A DNA stretch of 64,000 nucleotides from CAIZGX01 sp044371535 (GTDB lineage: Bacteria > Bacteroidota > Bacteroidia > Flavobacteriales_D > Sanyastnellaceae). Both the position numbers and the translations under genes were made by a program. The DNA is taken from NCBI GenBank assembly GCA_044371535.1, contig JBILTL010000001.1:17797-81796 (forward strand). Direction: 5' to 3'. The notes beneath the pieces are model-generated. The model searched no databases. It saw only the letters and a list, made by a program, of their open reading frames with translations, and was not told the DNA's origin. Shown one piece after another: positions 47,317 to 57,149 of the stretch (its first letter is position 1; each line of letters opens with the position of its first letter).

Positions 47317-48621
47317 TTAGAGATGCATGAGAATGTAAACTCCTGCACCGCTAAAGAAACCTAACATGGCCCAGAGTGAGATGTTCTTCAGGTACCACGT
47401 GAACGACATCTTCTCTAGCCCCATTGCAGCCACACCTGCGGCAGATCCAATGATGAGCATACTGCCGCCGGTGCCTGCAGTGTAGGCCAAGAAATGCCAG
47501 AACGTTCCGTCTTGTACAAAATGCGACGCCCATACATCGGTTGTACCAGCAGCTTCTACCGGATACATGCCAATGCTTGCTGCAACCAACGGAACGTTGT
47601 CTACAATAGCCGAAAGCACGCCAATCGCAATGTTTATCGCGTAGGTGTTGTTCAACTGTTCTTTCAACAAAAAGGACATTTGAGTCAAGTGTCCTGCTTC
47701 TTGCAACGCGCTTACGGAAAGTAGAATTCCCAAGAAGAAAAGAACCGAAGGCATGTCTATCTTTCGCAATGCACTCAACGCTGAATACTTCGCCTTGTCG
47801 GAATCCATTTGTCTTCCATTCATCAAATCAGTCACTAACCATAATACTCCGACAGAAATCATCATTCCCATGAACGGAGGTAAATGCGTAAGCGTTTTAA
47901 AAACAGGAACGAAAAGTAATCCGCCCAATCCTAAAACAAACACAATCATCTGTTTCGAACGTGTCAAATCAGTTGTTGCAGATTCATGCGATTTAGGACG
48001 TTCTAAATTTCCCTTCAACACAAACGACAAAACAATCACAGGCACTAAAAGACTGATTAAGCTTGGTAAAAAAAGTTCTGATATTAAAGGGCCTGTTGTT
48101 AGTTGTCCACCAATCCAAAGCATCGTTGTCGTCACATCACCTATCGGACTCCAAGCCCCACCTGCGTTCGCTGCAATAACAATTACACCTGCGAAAAACC
48201 AACGCGACTTTTGATTACTAATGAGCTTGCGCGCAAGACTAACCATGACAATAGCAGTGGTTAAATTATCTAGCGCAGCTGACAGAAAGAACGAAAGCAA
48301 AGAAATAATCCACAACAACTTCACTTGACTCGTTGTTGAAATACGATCGGTGATAATCGCGAATCCGTTGTGCGCATCAATGATTTCAACAATGGTCATT
48401 GCTCCCATTAAGAATAACAAGATGCCTGAAATCTCTTCAATGTGATGACCTAAGCGACCTTCTAACACTTCATGAGAAATGCCTGTTGGCGCGAGGACTA
48501 AAAGTGTCCAACACAAAACTCCTGCAATAAGCGCCGTCGCTGCTTTGTCAATTTTAACGGCGTGTTCAGCAGCAATAAGAATGTATGCGAGAACAAAAAC
48601 AAATAAAATTGCTGTTATCAT
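47317..48621 (-). CDS. nhaD: Na+/H+ antiporter NhaD
   Basis: 434-residue inner membrane antiporter of the NhaD/ArsB superfamily, about 11-12 helices. Visible: EISGILLFLMGAMTIVEIIDAHNGF, LDNLTTAIVMVSL (the D-N-L-T-T motif), NAGGAWSPIGDVTTTMLW, SAIVDNVPLVAASIGMYP and YTAGTGGSMLIIGSAAGVAAMG. It exchanges sodium for protons. Last gene of the operon; its ATG overlaps the exbD stop by 4 nt. It ends directly against the convergent secreted-protein gene. Confidence 0.92.
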   Translation of the reverse strand: MITAILFVFVLAYILIAAEHAVKIDKAATALIAGVLCWTLLVLAPTGISHEVLEGRLGHHIEEISGILLFLMGAMTIVEIIDAHNGFAIITDRISTTSQVKLLWIISLLSFFLSAALDNLTTAIVMVSLARKLISNQKSRWFFAGVIVIAANAGGAWSPIGDVTTTMLWIGGQLTTGPLISELFLPSLISLLVPVIVLSFVLKGNLERPKSHESATTDLTRSKQMIVFVLGLGGLLFVPVFKTLTHLPPFMGMMISVGVLWLVTDLMNGRQMDSDKAKYSALSALRKIDMPSVLFFLGILLSVSALQEAGHLTQMSFLLKEQLNNTYAINIAIGVLSAIVDNVPLVAASIGMYPVEAAGTTDVWASHFVQDGTFWHFLAYTAGTGGSMLIIGSAAGVAAMGLEKMSFTWYLKNISLWAMLGFFSGAGVYILMHL

Positions 48622-49025
48622 TCTCCTTCAACTTTGGACGTTTTTAAATACATGCGAATATCGCTTTTCGCACCCAACTGCATCACTTCCACTAAATCTT
48701 GAACAGGTAAATTTCTATCCATTGAAATGGAACAAGTGCTCTCCGGAAAAGTCTTTCCTATGTATTCCAAGCGCTGACCCAATTGCTCAACAGTCATTTT
48801 CTCTCCATCGAGATAGTAATCGTGATATTCATCTACCGCTAACTGTAACGACTTCTTGGGCTCGCGCTGCTGCGTCTCTCCTGCCTCTGGCAACAACACT
48901 TTAATGACATTCGGATTAGCAAGCGTTGAGAGAATTAGGAAAAACAAAAGCAAGAAGAACATAATGTCGTTCAACGCATGTGTGTTTACCACAGCACCTC
49001 GCTTCTTTCTTCTTTTTATATTCAT
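48618..49025 (-). CDS. exbD: ExbD/TolR-type biopolymer transport protein
   Basis: 135-residue single-helix inner membrane protein. N-terminal DIMFFLLLFFLILSTLANP with the proton-path Asp, then a periplasmic ExbD/TolR domain. It works with ExbB as a proton-driven motor energising TonB, Tol or similar partners. Overlaps both neighbours by 4 nt. No TonB gene is nearby. Confidence 0.9.
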   Translation of the reverse strand: MNIKRRKKRGAVVNTHALNDIMFFLLLFFLILSTLANPNVIKVLLPEAGETQQREPKKSLQLAVDEYHDYYLDGEKMTVEQLGQRLEYIGKTFPESTCSISMDRNLPVQDLVEVMQLGAKSDIRMYLKTSKVEGE

Positions 49026-49678
49026 TTTCCTTGAAGGAATAATGTTTTAAGTTGAAGTGAATACTCCTCCATTTGTGCTACAAACTTGTCTACTGAATTT
49101 TGTAGCAACTGATAAAAAACGAAGGCAATAATTCCAACCACCAATCCGCCTGCTGAGGAAACCATCTTTTGGTAAAGACCTTCAGAAATAACTCCAATGC
49201 TAATATCTGCTGTAGTTGAAATGTCGAAGAAGATAGTAATTACCCCGGCTATGGTTCCAATGAATCCCAAGAGCGGTGCAACACCGGCAACAATCGACAA
49301 CACGTTTAATCTTCTTTCCAAATAAGCCACTTCAACATTGGCCGCTTGTTCCATCAACTTCTCTTGCTCGTCGCCAGAGATTTCGGTTAGCGCTGCATAT
49401 TGAAAAATGCGCGACCATGCTGCGTTGTCTTCTTCACACAAACGCATGGCTTCTTTGTTGTTTCCAACTTTCAAAGCCGCTAAAAAACTTTCGAAATTGT
49501 TCTTCTTTCCAACACCTTGTTTGCCAAGAAAAAGGTAGCGCTCGATAACAATCACAATCGTTAAAATAGAGAGAAGCAATAGTGGAATCATTACCCATCC
49601 ACCTTTGAAGATAAGGCCAATTAAATCCAACGATTTCTCGTAGGTTGCTCCATCCGGCGCGGCTTGCAAATAGATCAT
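49022..49678 (-). CDS. exbB: MotA/TolQ/ExbB proton channel family protein
   Basis: 218-residue membrane protein with three helices (about residues 31-50, 115-137 and 160-185). Visible: VMIPLLLLSILTIVIVIERY, the VEVAYLERRLNVLSIVAGVAPLLGFIGTIAGVITIF block and VISEGLYQKMVSSAGGLVVGIIAFVFYQLL. Forms the channel with ExbD. One base after the dehydrogenase stop. Confidence 0.92.
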   Translation of the reverse strand: MIYLQAAPDGATYEKSLDLIGLIFKGGWVMIPLLLLSILTIVIVIERYLFLGKQGVGKKNNFESFLAALKVGNNKEAMRLCEEDNAAWSRIFQYAALTEISGDEQEKLMEQAANVEVAYLERRLNVLSIVAGVAPLLGFIGTIAGVITIFFDISTTADISIGVISEGLYQKMVSSAGGLVVGIIAFVFYQLLQNSVDKFVAQMEEYSLQLKTLFLQGK

Positions 49679-49679
49679 C

Positions 49680-50915
49680 TTAAACTAATTTTTTTAATGC
49701 AATTTCAAATGCGTGCTTCGAAACGAATAGTTCTTCGTTTCCTTGTTGATGAACATTTTTCAACGCTTCACCAATAACTTTAGAAGTATCAGAGAAGATT
49801 CCTTCGTCAGACAAATCAACTTCAGAATCGCTCATCAAATAAGCGAAAACTCTCGCCATTCCACAATTCGAAATGAAATCTGGAACCACGCTGAAATGTG
49901 CATCGCACCATTCTGAAATAGGTCCGTAGAAGATTTGCTGATCTGCAAACGGAACATTCGCTCCACATGCAATAACAGATACCCCCGCTTTGTGCATGCG
50001 CTCTGCCTGATCTTGACTCACCAAGCGCGATGCCGCGCATGGAAGGAATACATCGGCTTGAAGGTCCCAAACTTTCGCATTAATTTCTTCGAACGAAAGC
50101 ATTCCATCAGCAACCAATGTGTTATTCACGCGATTCAAAAACAAGGTGCGAATCTCTTCGAACGAATATCCGTTTTCGTTAATTACACCGCCTTTTCTGT
50201 CAATGATTCCAACAACAGAAGCACCGGCTTGACTCATATAGAACGCTGCAGCAGCACCTACATTTCCCCAACCTTGAACAATCACTTTCTTCCCTACAAG
50301 ACTCTTCTCATTTTTCCATATTTCGAAAAAATGACGAACGCTTTCCGCAACACCATAGCCCGTAATCATATCGGCTACTTTGAATTTCATATTTACATCC
50401 GGTGAAAATTTCTCGTCTTCAATGATGCTAACAACGCCTCTTCTCAAATTTCCAATGCGCTTTACCTTCTGCGCTTCCGTAGGCTTGAAGTGTCCGTTGA
50501 ACACACCTTCCTGCGGATGCCATACACCGCAATCTTCCGTCATTGGAATAACTTCATGAATCTCGTCTACGTTCAAATCGCCACCTGTTCCGTAGTAATG
50601 TTTCAATAAAGGAGTTACCGCAGCATACCAACGCTTCAACACTTCCTTCTTGCGAGGATCGGCCGGATCGAAATTAATTCCACTCTTCGCGCCACCAATT
50701 TGTGGTCCGCTAACGGTGAACTTCACTTCCATGGTTTTCGCCAATGACAAAACCTCGTGCTTGTCTAATCCAACTCTCATGCGGGTTCCACCACCTGCGG
50801 CTCCACCTCTTAACGAGTTAATCACTACCCAACCTTGTGCTTCTGTGAACGGATCGTTCCATTCAAAAACTACTTCTGGTTTTTTATTTTCGTACTGCGA
50901 TAATAAATCCTTCAT
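49680..50915 (-). CDS. Glu/Leu/Phe/Val-type amino-acid dehydrogenase
   Basis: 411-residue NAD(P)-dependent amino-acid dehydrogenase, most like glutamate dehydrogenase. Visible: NSLRGGAAGGGTRMR, VSGPQIGGAKSGINFDP (substrate Lys), GTGGDLNVDEIHEV, nucleotide loop VIVQGWGNVGAAAAFYM, LPCAASRLVS and VVPDFISNCGMARVFAYL. Substrate preference cannot be settled by eye. First gene of an operon with exbB, exbD and nhaD, an unusual combination. Confidence 0.85.
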   Translation of the reverse strand: MKDLLSQYENKKPEVVFEWNDPFTEAQGWVVINSLRGGAAGGGTRMRVGLDKHEVLSLAKTMEVKFTVSGPQIGGAKSGINFDPADPRKKEVLKRWYAAVTPLLKHYYGTGGDLNVDEIHEVIPMTEDCGVWHPQEGVFNGHFKPTEAQKVKRIGNLRRGVVSIIEDEKFSPDVNMKFKVADMITGYGVAESVRHFFEIWKNEKSLVGKKVIVQGWGNVGAAAAFYMSQAGASVVGIIDRKGGVINENGYSFEEIRTLFLNRVNNTLVADGMLSFEEINAKVWDLQADVFLPCAASRLVSQDQAERMHKAGVSVIACGANVPFADQQIFYGPISEWCDAHFSVVPDFISNCGMARVFAYLMSDSEVDLSDEGIFSDTSKVIGEALKNVHQQGNEELFVSKHAFEIALKKLV

Positions 50916-50954
50916 TCTCTTGTTAATTTAGACTTCACAAAACTAACACAAAAC

Positions 50955-51698
50955 ATGCGTTTAACGAGTATTCCCTTCCTGTTTACAACAGTTCTATTGG
51001 CTTCGACTTTTCTAACTTCTTGCGCTTATGAAAAATCTGCTGCTTACGATTACGATAACAACACGAACGGAGGGTTTGAAAGACAGTACGACGGACTCTA
51101 CGCTAACGCGAATTTAGAAGAAAGTAGAGATAAGGTTGACTTCAGCAGTCTCTCTGCAACGAAAGAATACAGCGGACCGAAAATGTTGGTGTACAATGCG
51201 AACATGGGATTAATCGTAAAGAATTCCGACACCACCATTTCACAAATCACCCGCATTGCGGAAGAGCAAAAAGGATATGTAGTTAGCAAAAGCAACTATC
51301 GAATCACCATTCGCATTGAATCTGAAAAACTAGAAAGCACTATCACGCAAGTCTCAAAGTTGGGTAAAATGACGAGCAAGAGCGTTTCAACCACCGATGT
51401 TTCGGACAATTATGCCGACATTAAAATTCGTCTCGATAACGCAGAGAAAGCACGCACACGCTACCTCGAATTACTTGCTAAAGCAGAAAACGTAGAAGCC
51501 GCGTTGAAAGTGGAAAAAGAACTCGAGCGCTTGAACACCGAGATTGATCAACTTCGCGGACAAATGATTAAAATGGAACACGACGTTCGCTTTTCAACTT
51601 TAACCGTTAGCGTGAATCAAAAACAAAAACTCGGACCGCTTGGATACCTTTTCGTTGGAATCGGAAAGGGCATTGGTTGGTTATTTGTGCGCGGATAA
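50955..51698 (+). CDS. DUF4349 lipoprotein
   Basis: 247-residue lipoprotein: leader with lipobox FLTSC (Cys at 23), a DUF4349 domain (ANMGLIVKNSDTTISQITRIAEEQKGYVVS, YADIKIRLDNAEKARTRYLELL), a coiled-coil (about residues 150-205, EKARTRYLELLAKAENVEAALKVEKELERL spread over heptads) and a C-terminal hydrophobic segment GYLFVGIGKGIGWLFV. Function unknown; envelope location. Divergent from the dehydrogenase operon. Confidence 0.85.
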   Translation: MRLTSIPFLFTTVLLASTFLTSCAYEKSAAYDYDNNTNGGFERQYDGLYANANLEESRDKVDFSSLSATKEYSGPKMLVYNANMGLIVKNSDTTISQITRIAEEQKGYVVSKSNYRITIRIESEKLESTITQVSKLGKMTSKSVSTTDVSDNYADIKIRLDNAEKARTRYLELLAKAENVEAALKVEKELERLNTEIDQLRGQMIKMEHDVRFSTLTVSVNQKQKLGPLGYLFVGIGKGIGWLFVRG

Positions 51699-51743
51699 AC
51701 AATTCTGCATTTCCTTTGTTTTGAAATAAAACTTAGGAAAATC

Positions 51744-54164
51744 ATGTTGCGTTCTGTTCTCGTTTTCATTGCATTCATCGCATGTTCAATTGCTTCTGCA
51801 CAAAACGGAAGTATCTCTGGTGTCATCATTGACAAAAATGCCCAAACTCCGCTAATAGGCGCCACTATTCAGTTAGACAACACCCCGTTGGGAGCGATTT
51901 CCGACATCGATGGAAAATTCTACATCGAAAGAATTCAACCCGGAACCTACAATGTAAATATTTCATTGTTGAATTTTCTTCCGGTACAACTCTTCAACGT
52001 TGTAATTACAAACGGTAATACGAATACGTTCACTGTTGAATTGGAACGAAGTAGCGAGCAAATGAATACGCTAGAGATTAAACGCTACACCTACGGAAAA
52101 GCAACAGAGACGCCGCTTAGCGTGCAAAGCCTTACGGCAGAAGAGATTCGAAGCAATCCGGGCGGAAACTTCGACATCTCAAAAGTAATTCAAGCACTTC
52201 CCGGTGTTGGTGGACTTTCAGGAGCTGGTGAAAGAAATGATCTTCTGATTCGCGGAGGTGCACCAAGTGAAAACGTTTATTATTTAGATGGAATTGAAGT
52301 TCCGCAAATCAATCACTTCAGCACGCAAGGATCTTCAGGCGGGCCACAAGGAATTATCAATGTAAGTTTTATTGAAACAGCTACGCTGAACAGCAGCAGC
52401 TTCAATGCGAAATACGACAACGCGCTTTCTTCTGTCCTTCAATTCAAACAACGAAACGGAAACGCGCAAGAGATTAAAGGAAATGGACGTGTATCAAGCA
52501 CAGAAGTGGCGGGCACTTTAGAGGGTCCTATTGGAAAGAATACCACGTTCTTAGCTTCGGTTCGACGTTCGTATTTACAATACTTCTTTCAACTCATTGA
52601 CCTTCCGATTCGTCCAAACTATTGGGATTTTCAATACAAAATCAACACACAGCTCAACAAGAAAAATACACTTACCGCCATTGGCTTGGGTGCTATCGAT
52701 GAGTTTTCATTTGCTGTTCCTAAAGAATCTGATGCAACGAAAGAGTACATCATTCGTTCGAATCCGAACATCAACCAATGGAACTACACCGTTGGTGTTA
52801 CCCTGAAACACACGCTTGAAAACGGTTACTACAATTTAAGTTTAAGTCGAAACATGTTCGAGAACAGACTTGACCGTTTCGAAGACAACGACGTAGAAAA
52901 CGAATCGCGCAGAACATTGAAAAGCGTGAGCCAAGAAATCGAAAACAAATTGCGTTGGGAAGTGAATCAGTTCTTCGGCGATTGGAAAGTCGTTTACGGA
53001 TTGTCTGCGCAATACGTGAAATACAACAACGACTTCTTCGCTAGACTAGCTCCAGCTATTTCAGATAGCACAGGGGCTATTGTAGTTCCTCAAATCAATC
53101 TCTCATTCTACAACGCGATCGACTTCGCGCGATACGGTGCATTCGTCTCAATAAACAAAAAGATGTTCGGCGAAAGGCTTTCATTAACGGGCGGAATTCG
53201 CGCCGACATGAATTCCTTCACCACAACAGGAAACAATCCGTTAAACGCTCTCTCTCCGCGTGTAGCAGCATCCTTCGCCATTAACGAGAAGTGGAACATG
53301 AATGCTTCTGTTGGAAGATATGCGAAGCTTCCGGTATACACGGTTCTTGGATTCAAACAAGATGGAAGGTCTGTCAATCGCGACAGCGAGTATATCCTGT
53401 GCGATCATTACGTATACGGATTCGAATTCCTTCCGAAAAACAGTTTACGCATGACCGCTGAAGGATTCTATAAGCAATATAGCAACTACCCAGTTTCAGT
53501 AATCACGGGCGTTTCGCTTGCCAACCAAGGTTCAGCCTATGGTGCAATTGGAAACGAACAAGTGACTTCTAATGGAAACGGACGCGCATACGGATTCGAG
53601 TTGTTCCTTCAACAAAAATTCACCAAGTCGTATTTCTTGACAGCTTCGTACACTTTCTTTAAAAGTGAATTCACAGGCGCTGACGGAAAATACGCACCTT
53701 CAGCATGGGACAATAGACATTTGCTTTCTGTTATTTTCGGAAAGAAATTCAAGAAAGGCTATGAGCTTGGCGTGAAGTACAGACTTGCGGGTGGAGCGCC
53801 TTACACGCCTTATGACATGGTTACTTCACAATTGAATTATGTAACTCTTGGAACAGGTTCATTCGACTTTACACAACTGAACAGTCAGCGCTTGCCGGTA
53901 TTCAACCAGTTAGATATTCGTATCGACAAGAAGATAAACTTCAAAAAATCATCACTCGACTTCTTCTTAGACATTCAAAACGTAACCAACGCGAAGAGCT
54001 TCAGTCAAGATTTATATTCGTTCCAACGCAATGCCGACAACAGCGGTTTCGCAACCACCGACGGACAAGCCTTGCGTGCAGACGGAAGCAACGGAATACC
54101 AATTCTCATCCCCAATGTGAATGGAAGTATTCTTCCTGCGTTTGGAATTATTTATGATTTCTAA
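51744..54164 (+). CDS. TonB-dependent receptor
   Basis: 806-residue outer-membrane receptor. Signal peptide ending SIASAQ; carboxypeptidase-regulatory domain (about 22-105, GVIIDKNAQTPLIGATIQLD); plug (about 120-235, ISKVIQALPGVGG, RNDLLIRGGAPSENVYYLDGIEVP); barrel to the C terminus, which ends in an aromatic (FGIIYDF). Full length. No SusD partner follows, so it is more likely a metal, vitamin or peptide receptor than a glycan importer. Its stop overlaps the stop of the convergent E1 gene. Confidence 0.93.
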   Translation: MLRSVLVFIAFIACSIASAQNGSISGVIIDKNAQTPLIGATIQLDNTPLGAISDIDGKFYIERIQPGTYNVNISLLNFLPVQLFNVVITNGNTNTFTVELERSSEQMNTLEIKRYTYGKATETPLSVQSLTAEEIRSNPGGNFDISKVIQALPGVGGLSGAGERNDLLIRGGAPSENVYYLDGIEVPQINHFSTQGSSGGPQGIINVSFIETATLNSSSFNAKYDNALSSVLQFKQRNGNAQEIKGNGRVSSTEVAGTLEGPIGKNTTFLASVRRSYLQYFFQLIDLPIRPNYWDFQYKINTQLNKKNTLTAIGLGAIDEFSFAVPKESDATKEYIIRSNPNINQWNYTVGVTLKHTLENGYYNLSLSRNMFENRLDRFEDNDVENESRRTLKSVSQEIENKLRWEVNQFFGDWKVVYGLSAQYVKYNNDFFARLAPAISDSTGAIVVPQINLSFYNAIDFARYGAFVSINKKMFGERLSLTGGIRADMNSFTTTGNNPLNALSPRVAASFAINEKWNMNASVGRYAKLPVYTVLGFKQDGRSVNRDSEYILCDHYVYGFEFLPKNSLRMTAEGFYKQYSNYPVSVITGVSLANQGSAYGAIGNEQVTSNGNGRAYGFELFLQQKFTKSYFLTASYTFFKSEFTGADGKYAPSAWDNRHLLSVIFGKKFKKGYELGVKYRLAGGAPYTPYDMVTSQLNYVTLGTGSFDFTQLNSQRLPVFNQLDIRIDKKINFKKSSLDFFLDIQNVTNAKSFSQDLYSFQRNADNSGFATTDGQALRADGSNGIPILIPNVNGSILPAFGIIYDF

Positions 54165-56530
54165 ATCCTCGGAAATCTTGCAGGATTTCCTTCAGACATA
54201 ACCGCATAAATAGCTTCAACAATATCGTCAACCGATGGCTTACTGAAGTAATCTCCGTCTGTTGAATAGGCCGGTAAATGCGGCTTTGAAGTAATTGTAA
54301 TTGGTTGTGCGTCTAAGTAATTGAAAGCGCGTTGCTTGTTAATGATCTGATCTAATAAGTACGCAGAAGCTCCTCCTTCCACATCTTCATCAACAACAAC
54401 CAAACGATTTGTTTTCTGAACGCTCGATGCTGAAATTCCCGTCGTATCGAATGGAAGAAGCGTTTGCGCATCTACCACTTCCACAGAAATTCCCATGTTC
54501 GCTAATTCGTCGGCAGCGTTCAAACACAAGTGAAGCGTGCTACCGTATGAAACAACAGTGATGTCACTTCCCACTTTCACAACCTCTGCAACACCAATAG
54601 GAACAACCATTTCAGAAAGATTGCTCGGCATTTTTTCTTTTTTGCGGTATCCGTTCAAACACTCAACAACCAACGCTGGGTCGTTTCCTTTCAACAAATT
54701 ATTGTACATACCCGCCGCTTGAGTCATGTTCCTTGGAACACACACCACCATTCCGCGAACACTGCTAATGATAGCACCCATAGGGCTTCCGCTGTGCCAG
54801 ATACCTTCTAGTCTGTGACCGCGCGTGCTGATAATTGCCGGAGCCATTTGACCGCCTGCAGATCTGTAACGCACACTAGCCAAGTCGTCGCGCATAATTT
54901 GAAGCGCGTAATAGATGTAATCCAAGTACTGAATTTCAGCAACCGGACGAAGTCCGCGCATAGCCAAACCAATCGCTTGTCCAACAATCGTTGCCTCGCG
55001 AATACCTGTATCGGTCACGCGCAATTCTCCGTATTTATCTTGAAGTCCTTCGCACGTTTGGTTTACTCCACCAATCTTTCCAACGTCTTCTCCGAAGATT
55101 AAAACTTCCGGCATTTCAGCCAACTTCGCATCCCAAAAATCACGCAACACAACGCGCCCATCTACCATCTCTGCATCGCTTGCATATTGAATTGAAACGG
55201 AACGATCTAAATCATGACGGTCGCTATAAAGCTCGCTGCTGTAAGCTTTGTGCATGCGCTCTTGCGCATTGGCTAACCAATTTTTTATATTTTGAATTTC
55301 AGCTGAGTGCTGACCACGAACCTTGCGCAACACTTTTCGAATAGCTTCGAAAACATCTTTGCGAATGGCTTCGCCGTTGTTTTTCAAAGAAGCTGCAACT
55401 TCTGATTCTCCAGCTGCTTCTAGCAAAGCAATGGCCGCGTTTACGTCGGCCTGAATTTGCGCGCGGAATTCGTCCCATGCTGTGCGTTGTTCGGTACGTG
55501 CTTGTGCTTTTGCTTTCGCGCGCAACTCGTCTAACTCTTCTTGTTTTGCAACTTTCTTGTCTGTCAAAAATTTTCCAAACTGAACAATACAATCGAATTC
55601 GTCATACCACTCCAACAGCTCTTTCGTCTTGTAACGCTCATGAGAACCGCTCGTGCTGTGGCCTTGCGGCTGCGTCAATTCTTCAACATGAATTAAAACA
55701 GGTTGATGGTGTGTGCGCGAATGCTTCACCGCTTGCTCAAACATGAGCATCAATTCCGCATAATCCCAACCCTTCGCCTTGAATATTTTTATTCCGCCAG
55801 CACCCGGTTCGCTTTGCATTCCGCTTAACGAATCAGAGATGCTTTCTTTCGCTGTCTGATATTTTTTCGGAACAGAAATTCCCCATCCGTTGTCCCACAC
55901 GCACATGCACATAGGCACACCTAAAACGGCAGAGGCGTTCATGGTTTCCCAGAACAATCCTTCTGAAGTGCTTGAATCACCAATGGTTCCGAAGGCTACT
56001 TCATTTCCTTTATTCGAAAATTGCGTTCTTGAATGAAGGTCAGTATTCGCTTTGTAATATTTCGAAGCTTGCGCCAATCCCAATAGACGTGGCATTTGTC
56101 CACCCGTTGGAGAAATATCTGATGAAGAGTTTTTCATCTCCATCACGTTCTTCCAATTTCCATTCGCATCTAGAGCGCGCGTAGAAAAGTGTCCACCCAT
56201 TTGTCTTCCACCTGAAGAAGGTTCTTTCTCAGTATCGGTATGTGCGTATAGTGCTGCGAAATATTGCTGAACAGTAAGCTGGCCAATGGCCATCATAAAC
56301 GTTTGATCGCGATAGTAACCAGATCTCCAGTCGCCATTCTGAAATTGTTTGGCCATGGCTATTTGCGCCAATTCTTTTCCATCACCGAAAATACCAAATT
56401 TGGCTTTTCCAGTAAGTACTTCTTTTCTACCTAACAACGAAGCTTCACGGCTTAAGCAAGCCAAGAAATAGTCGTCAAGTAACATTTGCTTTGCGGTATC
56501 ATTCACCGCCGTTTTGCCTGCCAAACTCAT
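54161..56530 (-). CDS. 2-oxoacid dehydrogenase E1, fused alpha and beta subunits
   Basis: 789-residue thiamine-diphosphate enzyme, a single-chain alpha-beta fusion typical of Bacteroidota pyruvate or branched-chain 2-oxoacid dehydrogenases. Alpha part (about 1-400): LACLSREASLLGRKEVLTGKAKF, ISPTGGQMPR, FGTIGDSSTSEGLFWETMN, VWDNGWGISVP. Linker with helices (about 330-440). Beta part (about 450-789): FGEDVGKIGGVNQTCEGL, DTGIREATIVGQAIGLAMRG, HSGSPMGAI and VVDEDVEGG. Start MSLAGKTAV was taken rather than an ATG 33 nt upstream; a TATCTTTG box lies six bases before it. The E2 and E3 genes are not here. Confidence 0.88.
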   Translation of the reverse strand: MSLAGKTAVNDTAKQMLLDDYFLACLSREASLLGRKEVLTGKAKFGIFGDGKELAQIAMAKQFQNGDWRSGYYRDQTFMMAIGQLTVQQYFAALYAHTDTEKEPSSGGRQMGGHFSTRALDANGNWKNVMEMKNSSSDISPTGGQMPRLLGLAQASKYYKANTDLHSRTQFSNKGNEVAFGTIGDSSTSEGLFWETMNASAVLGVPMCMCVWDNGWGISVPKKYQTAKESISDSLSGMQSEPGAGGIKIFKAKGWDYAELMLMFEQAVKHSRTHHQPVLIHVEELTQPQGHSTSGSHERYKTKELLEWYDEFDCIVQFGKFLTDKKVAKQEELDELRAKAKAQARTEQRTAWDEFRAQIQADVNAAIALLEAAGESEVAASLKNNGEAIRKDVFEAIRKVLRKVRGQHSAEIQNIKNWLANAQERMHKAYSSELYSDRHDLDRSVSIQYASDAEMVDGRVVLRDFWDAKLAEMPEVLIFGEDVGKIGGVNQTCEGLQDKYGELRVTDTGIREATIVGQAIGLAMRGLRPVAEIQYLDYIYYALQIMRDDLASVRYRSAGGQMAPAIISTRGHRLEGIWHSGSPMGAIISSVRGMVVCVPRNMTQAAGMYNNLLKGNDPALVVECLNGYRKKEKMPSNLSEMVVPIGVAEVVKVGSDITVVSYGSTLHLCLNAADELANMGISVEVVDAQTLLPFDTTGISASSVQKTNRLVVVDEDVEGGASAYLLDQIINKQRAFNYLDAQPITITSKPHLPAYSTDGDYFSKPSVDDIVEAIYAVMSEGNPARFPRI

Positions 56531-56588
56531 AGGCCGCAAAGATAAGAACAAACTGAAAAACATGGTGATACCGAATGTCCTCTTCCGT

Positions 56589-57149
56589 CTAAGAATGCAT
56601 CTTTCGAAACGTAAAGTTTATTCGAGGGGAAGCAGATTTCACTTTACCAATAGCATGTTGCCAATTTTCTTGGAAATTATTCATCAACAAAAGCGAGCCG
56701 TGAGGCAGATTGAAGGCCAACTTCCTTTCGTCATTTCGCGCTCTGAATTTAATCATGCGTTCACCTCCAATAGACACCGAAGCAATAACTGAAGAGTCCA
56801 TTTCCTTTTCATTGTCGCTGTGCCAACCCATGCTATCTTGCCCGTCTCTGTAATAATTGCAGAGGACGGCATTAAATTCAACCTTCGCTAAAATTTCAAT
56901 TTTTTGTTTTAGTTGGAAGAGCACCGTTGGTATTTCTTTAGCCTCCCACTGAATAGTTGAATAGGTATAAGCCGGACCGAAATAGCAGGTTAATCGCGGC
57001 TCCAAATGTTCTTTTCCGAATACACGAATGGTATTCTGTTGCCAAGGCAATGAAAGAAAATCTTGAATGGAAAAAGACTGAAAAATATCGTGATGAAGAA
57101 TTAGTTCTTCTCCGTTTGAACTATACAGTTCCTCCTGACTGAACATCAT
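56589..57149 (-). CDS. alkB: AlkB-like 2-oxoglutarate/Fe(II) dioxygenase
   Basis: 186-residue DNA/RNA repair dioxygenase removing alkyl groups from bases. Visible: RLTCYFGPAYTYS, NYYRDGQDSMGWHSDNEKEMD (iron ligands His and Asp in HSD), SVSIGGERMIKFR, LPHGSLLLMNNFQENWQHAIGK (third His) and PRINFTFR (2-oxoglutarate Arg). It overlaps the end of tatA by about 29 nt if MMFSQEEL is the start; adjacent Met codons leave a one-residue uncertainty. Confidence 0.9.
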   Translation of the reverse strand: MMFSQEELYSSNGEELILHHDIFQSFSIQDFLSLPWQQNTIRVFGKEHLEPRLTCYFGPAYTYSTIQWEAKEIPTVLFQLKQKIEILAKVEFNAVLCNYYRDGQDSMGWHSDNEKEMDSSVIASVSIGGERMIKFRARNDERKLAFNLPHGSLLLMNNFQENWQHAIGKVKSASPRINFTFRKMHS

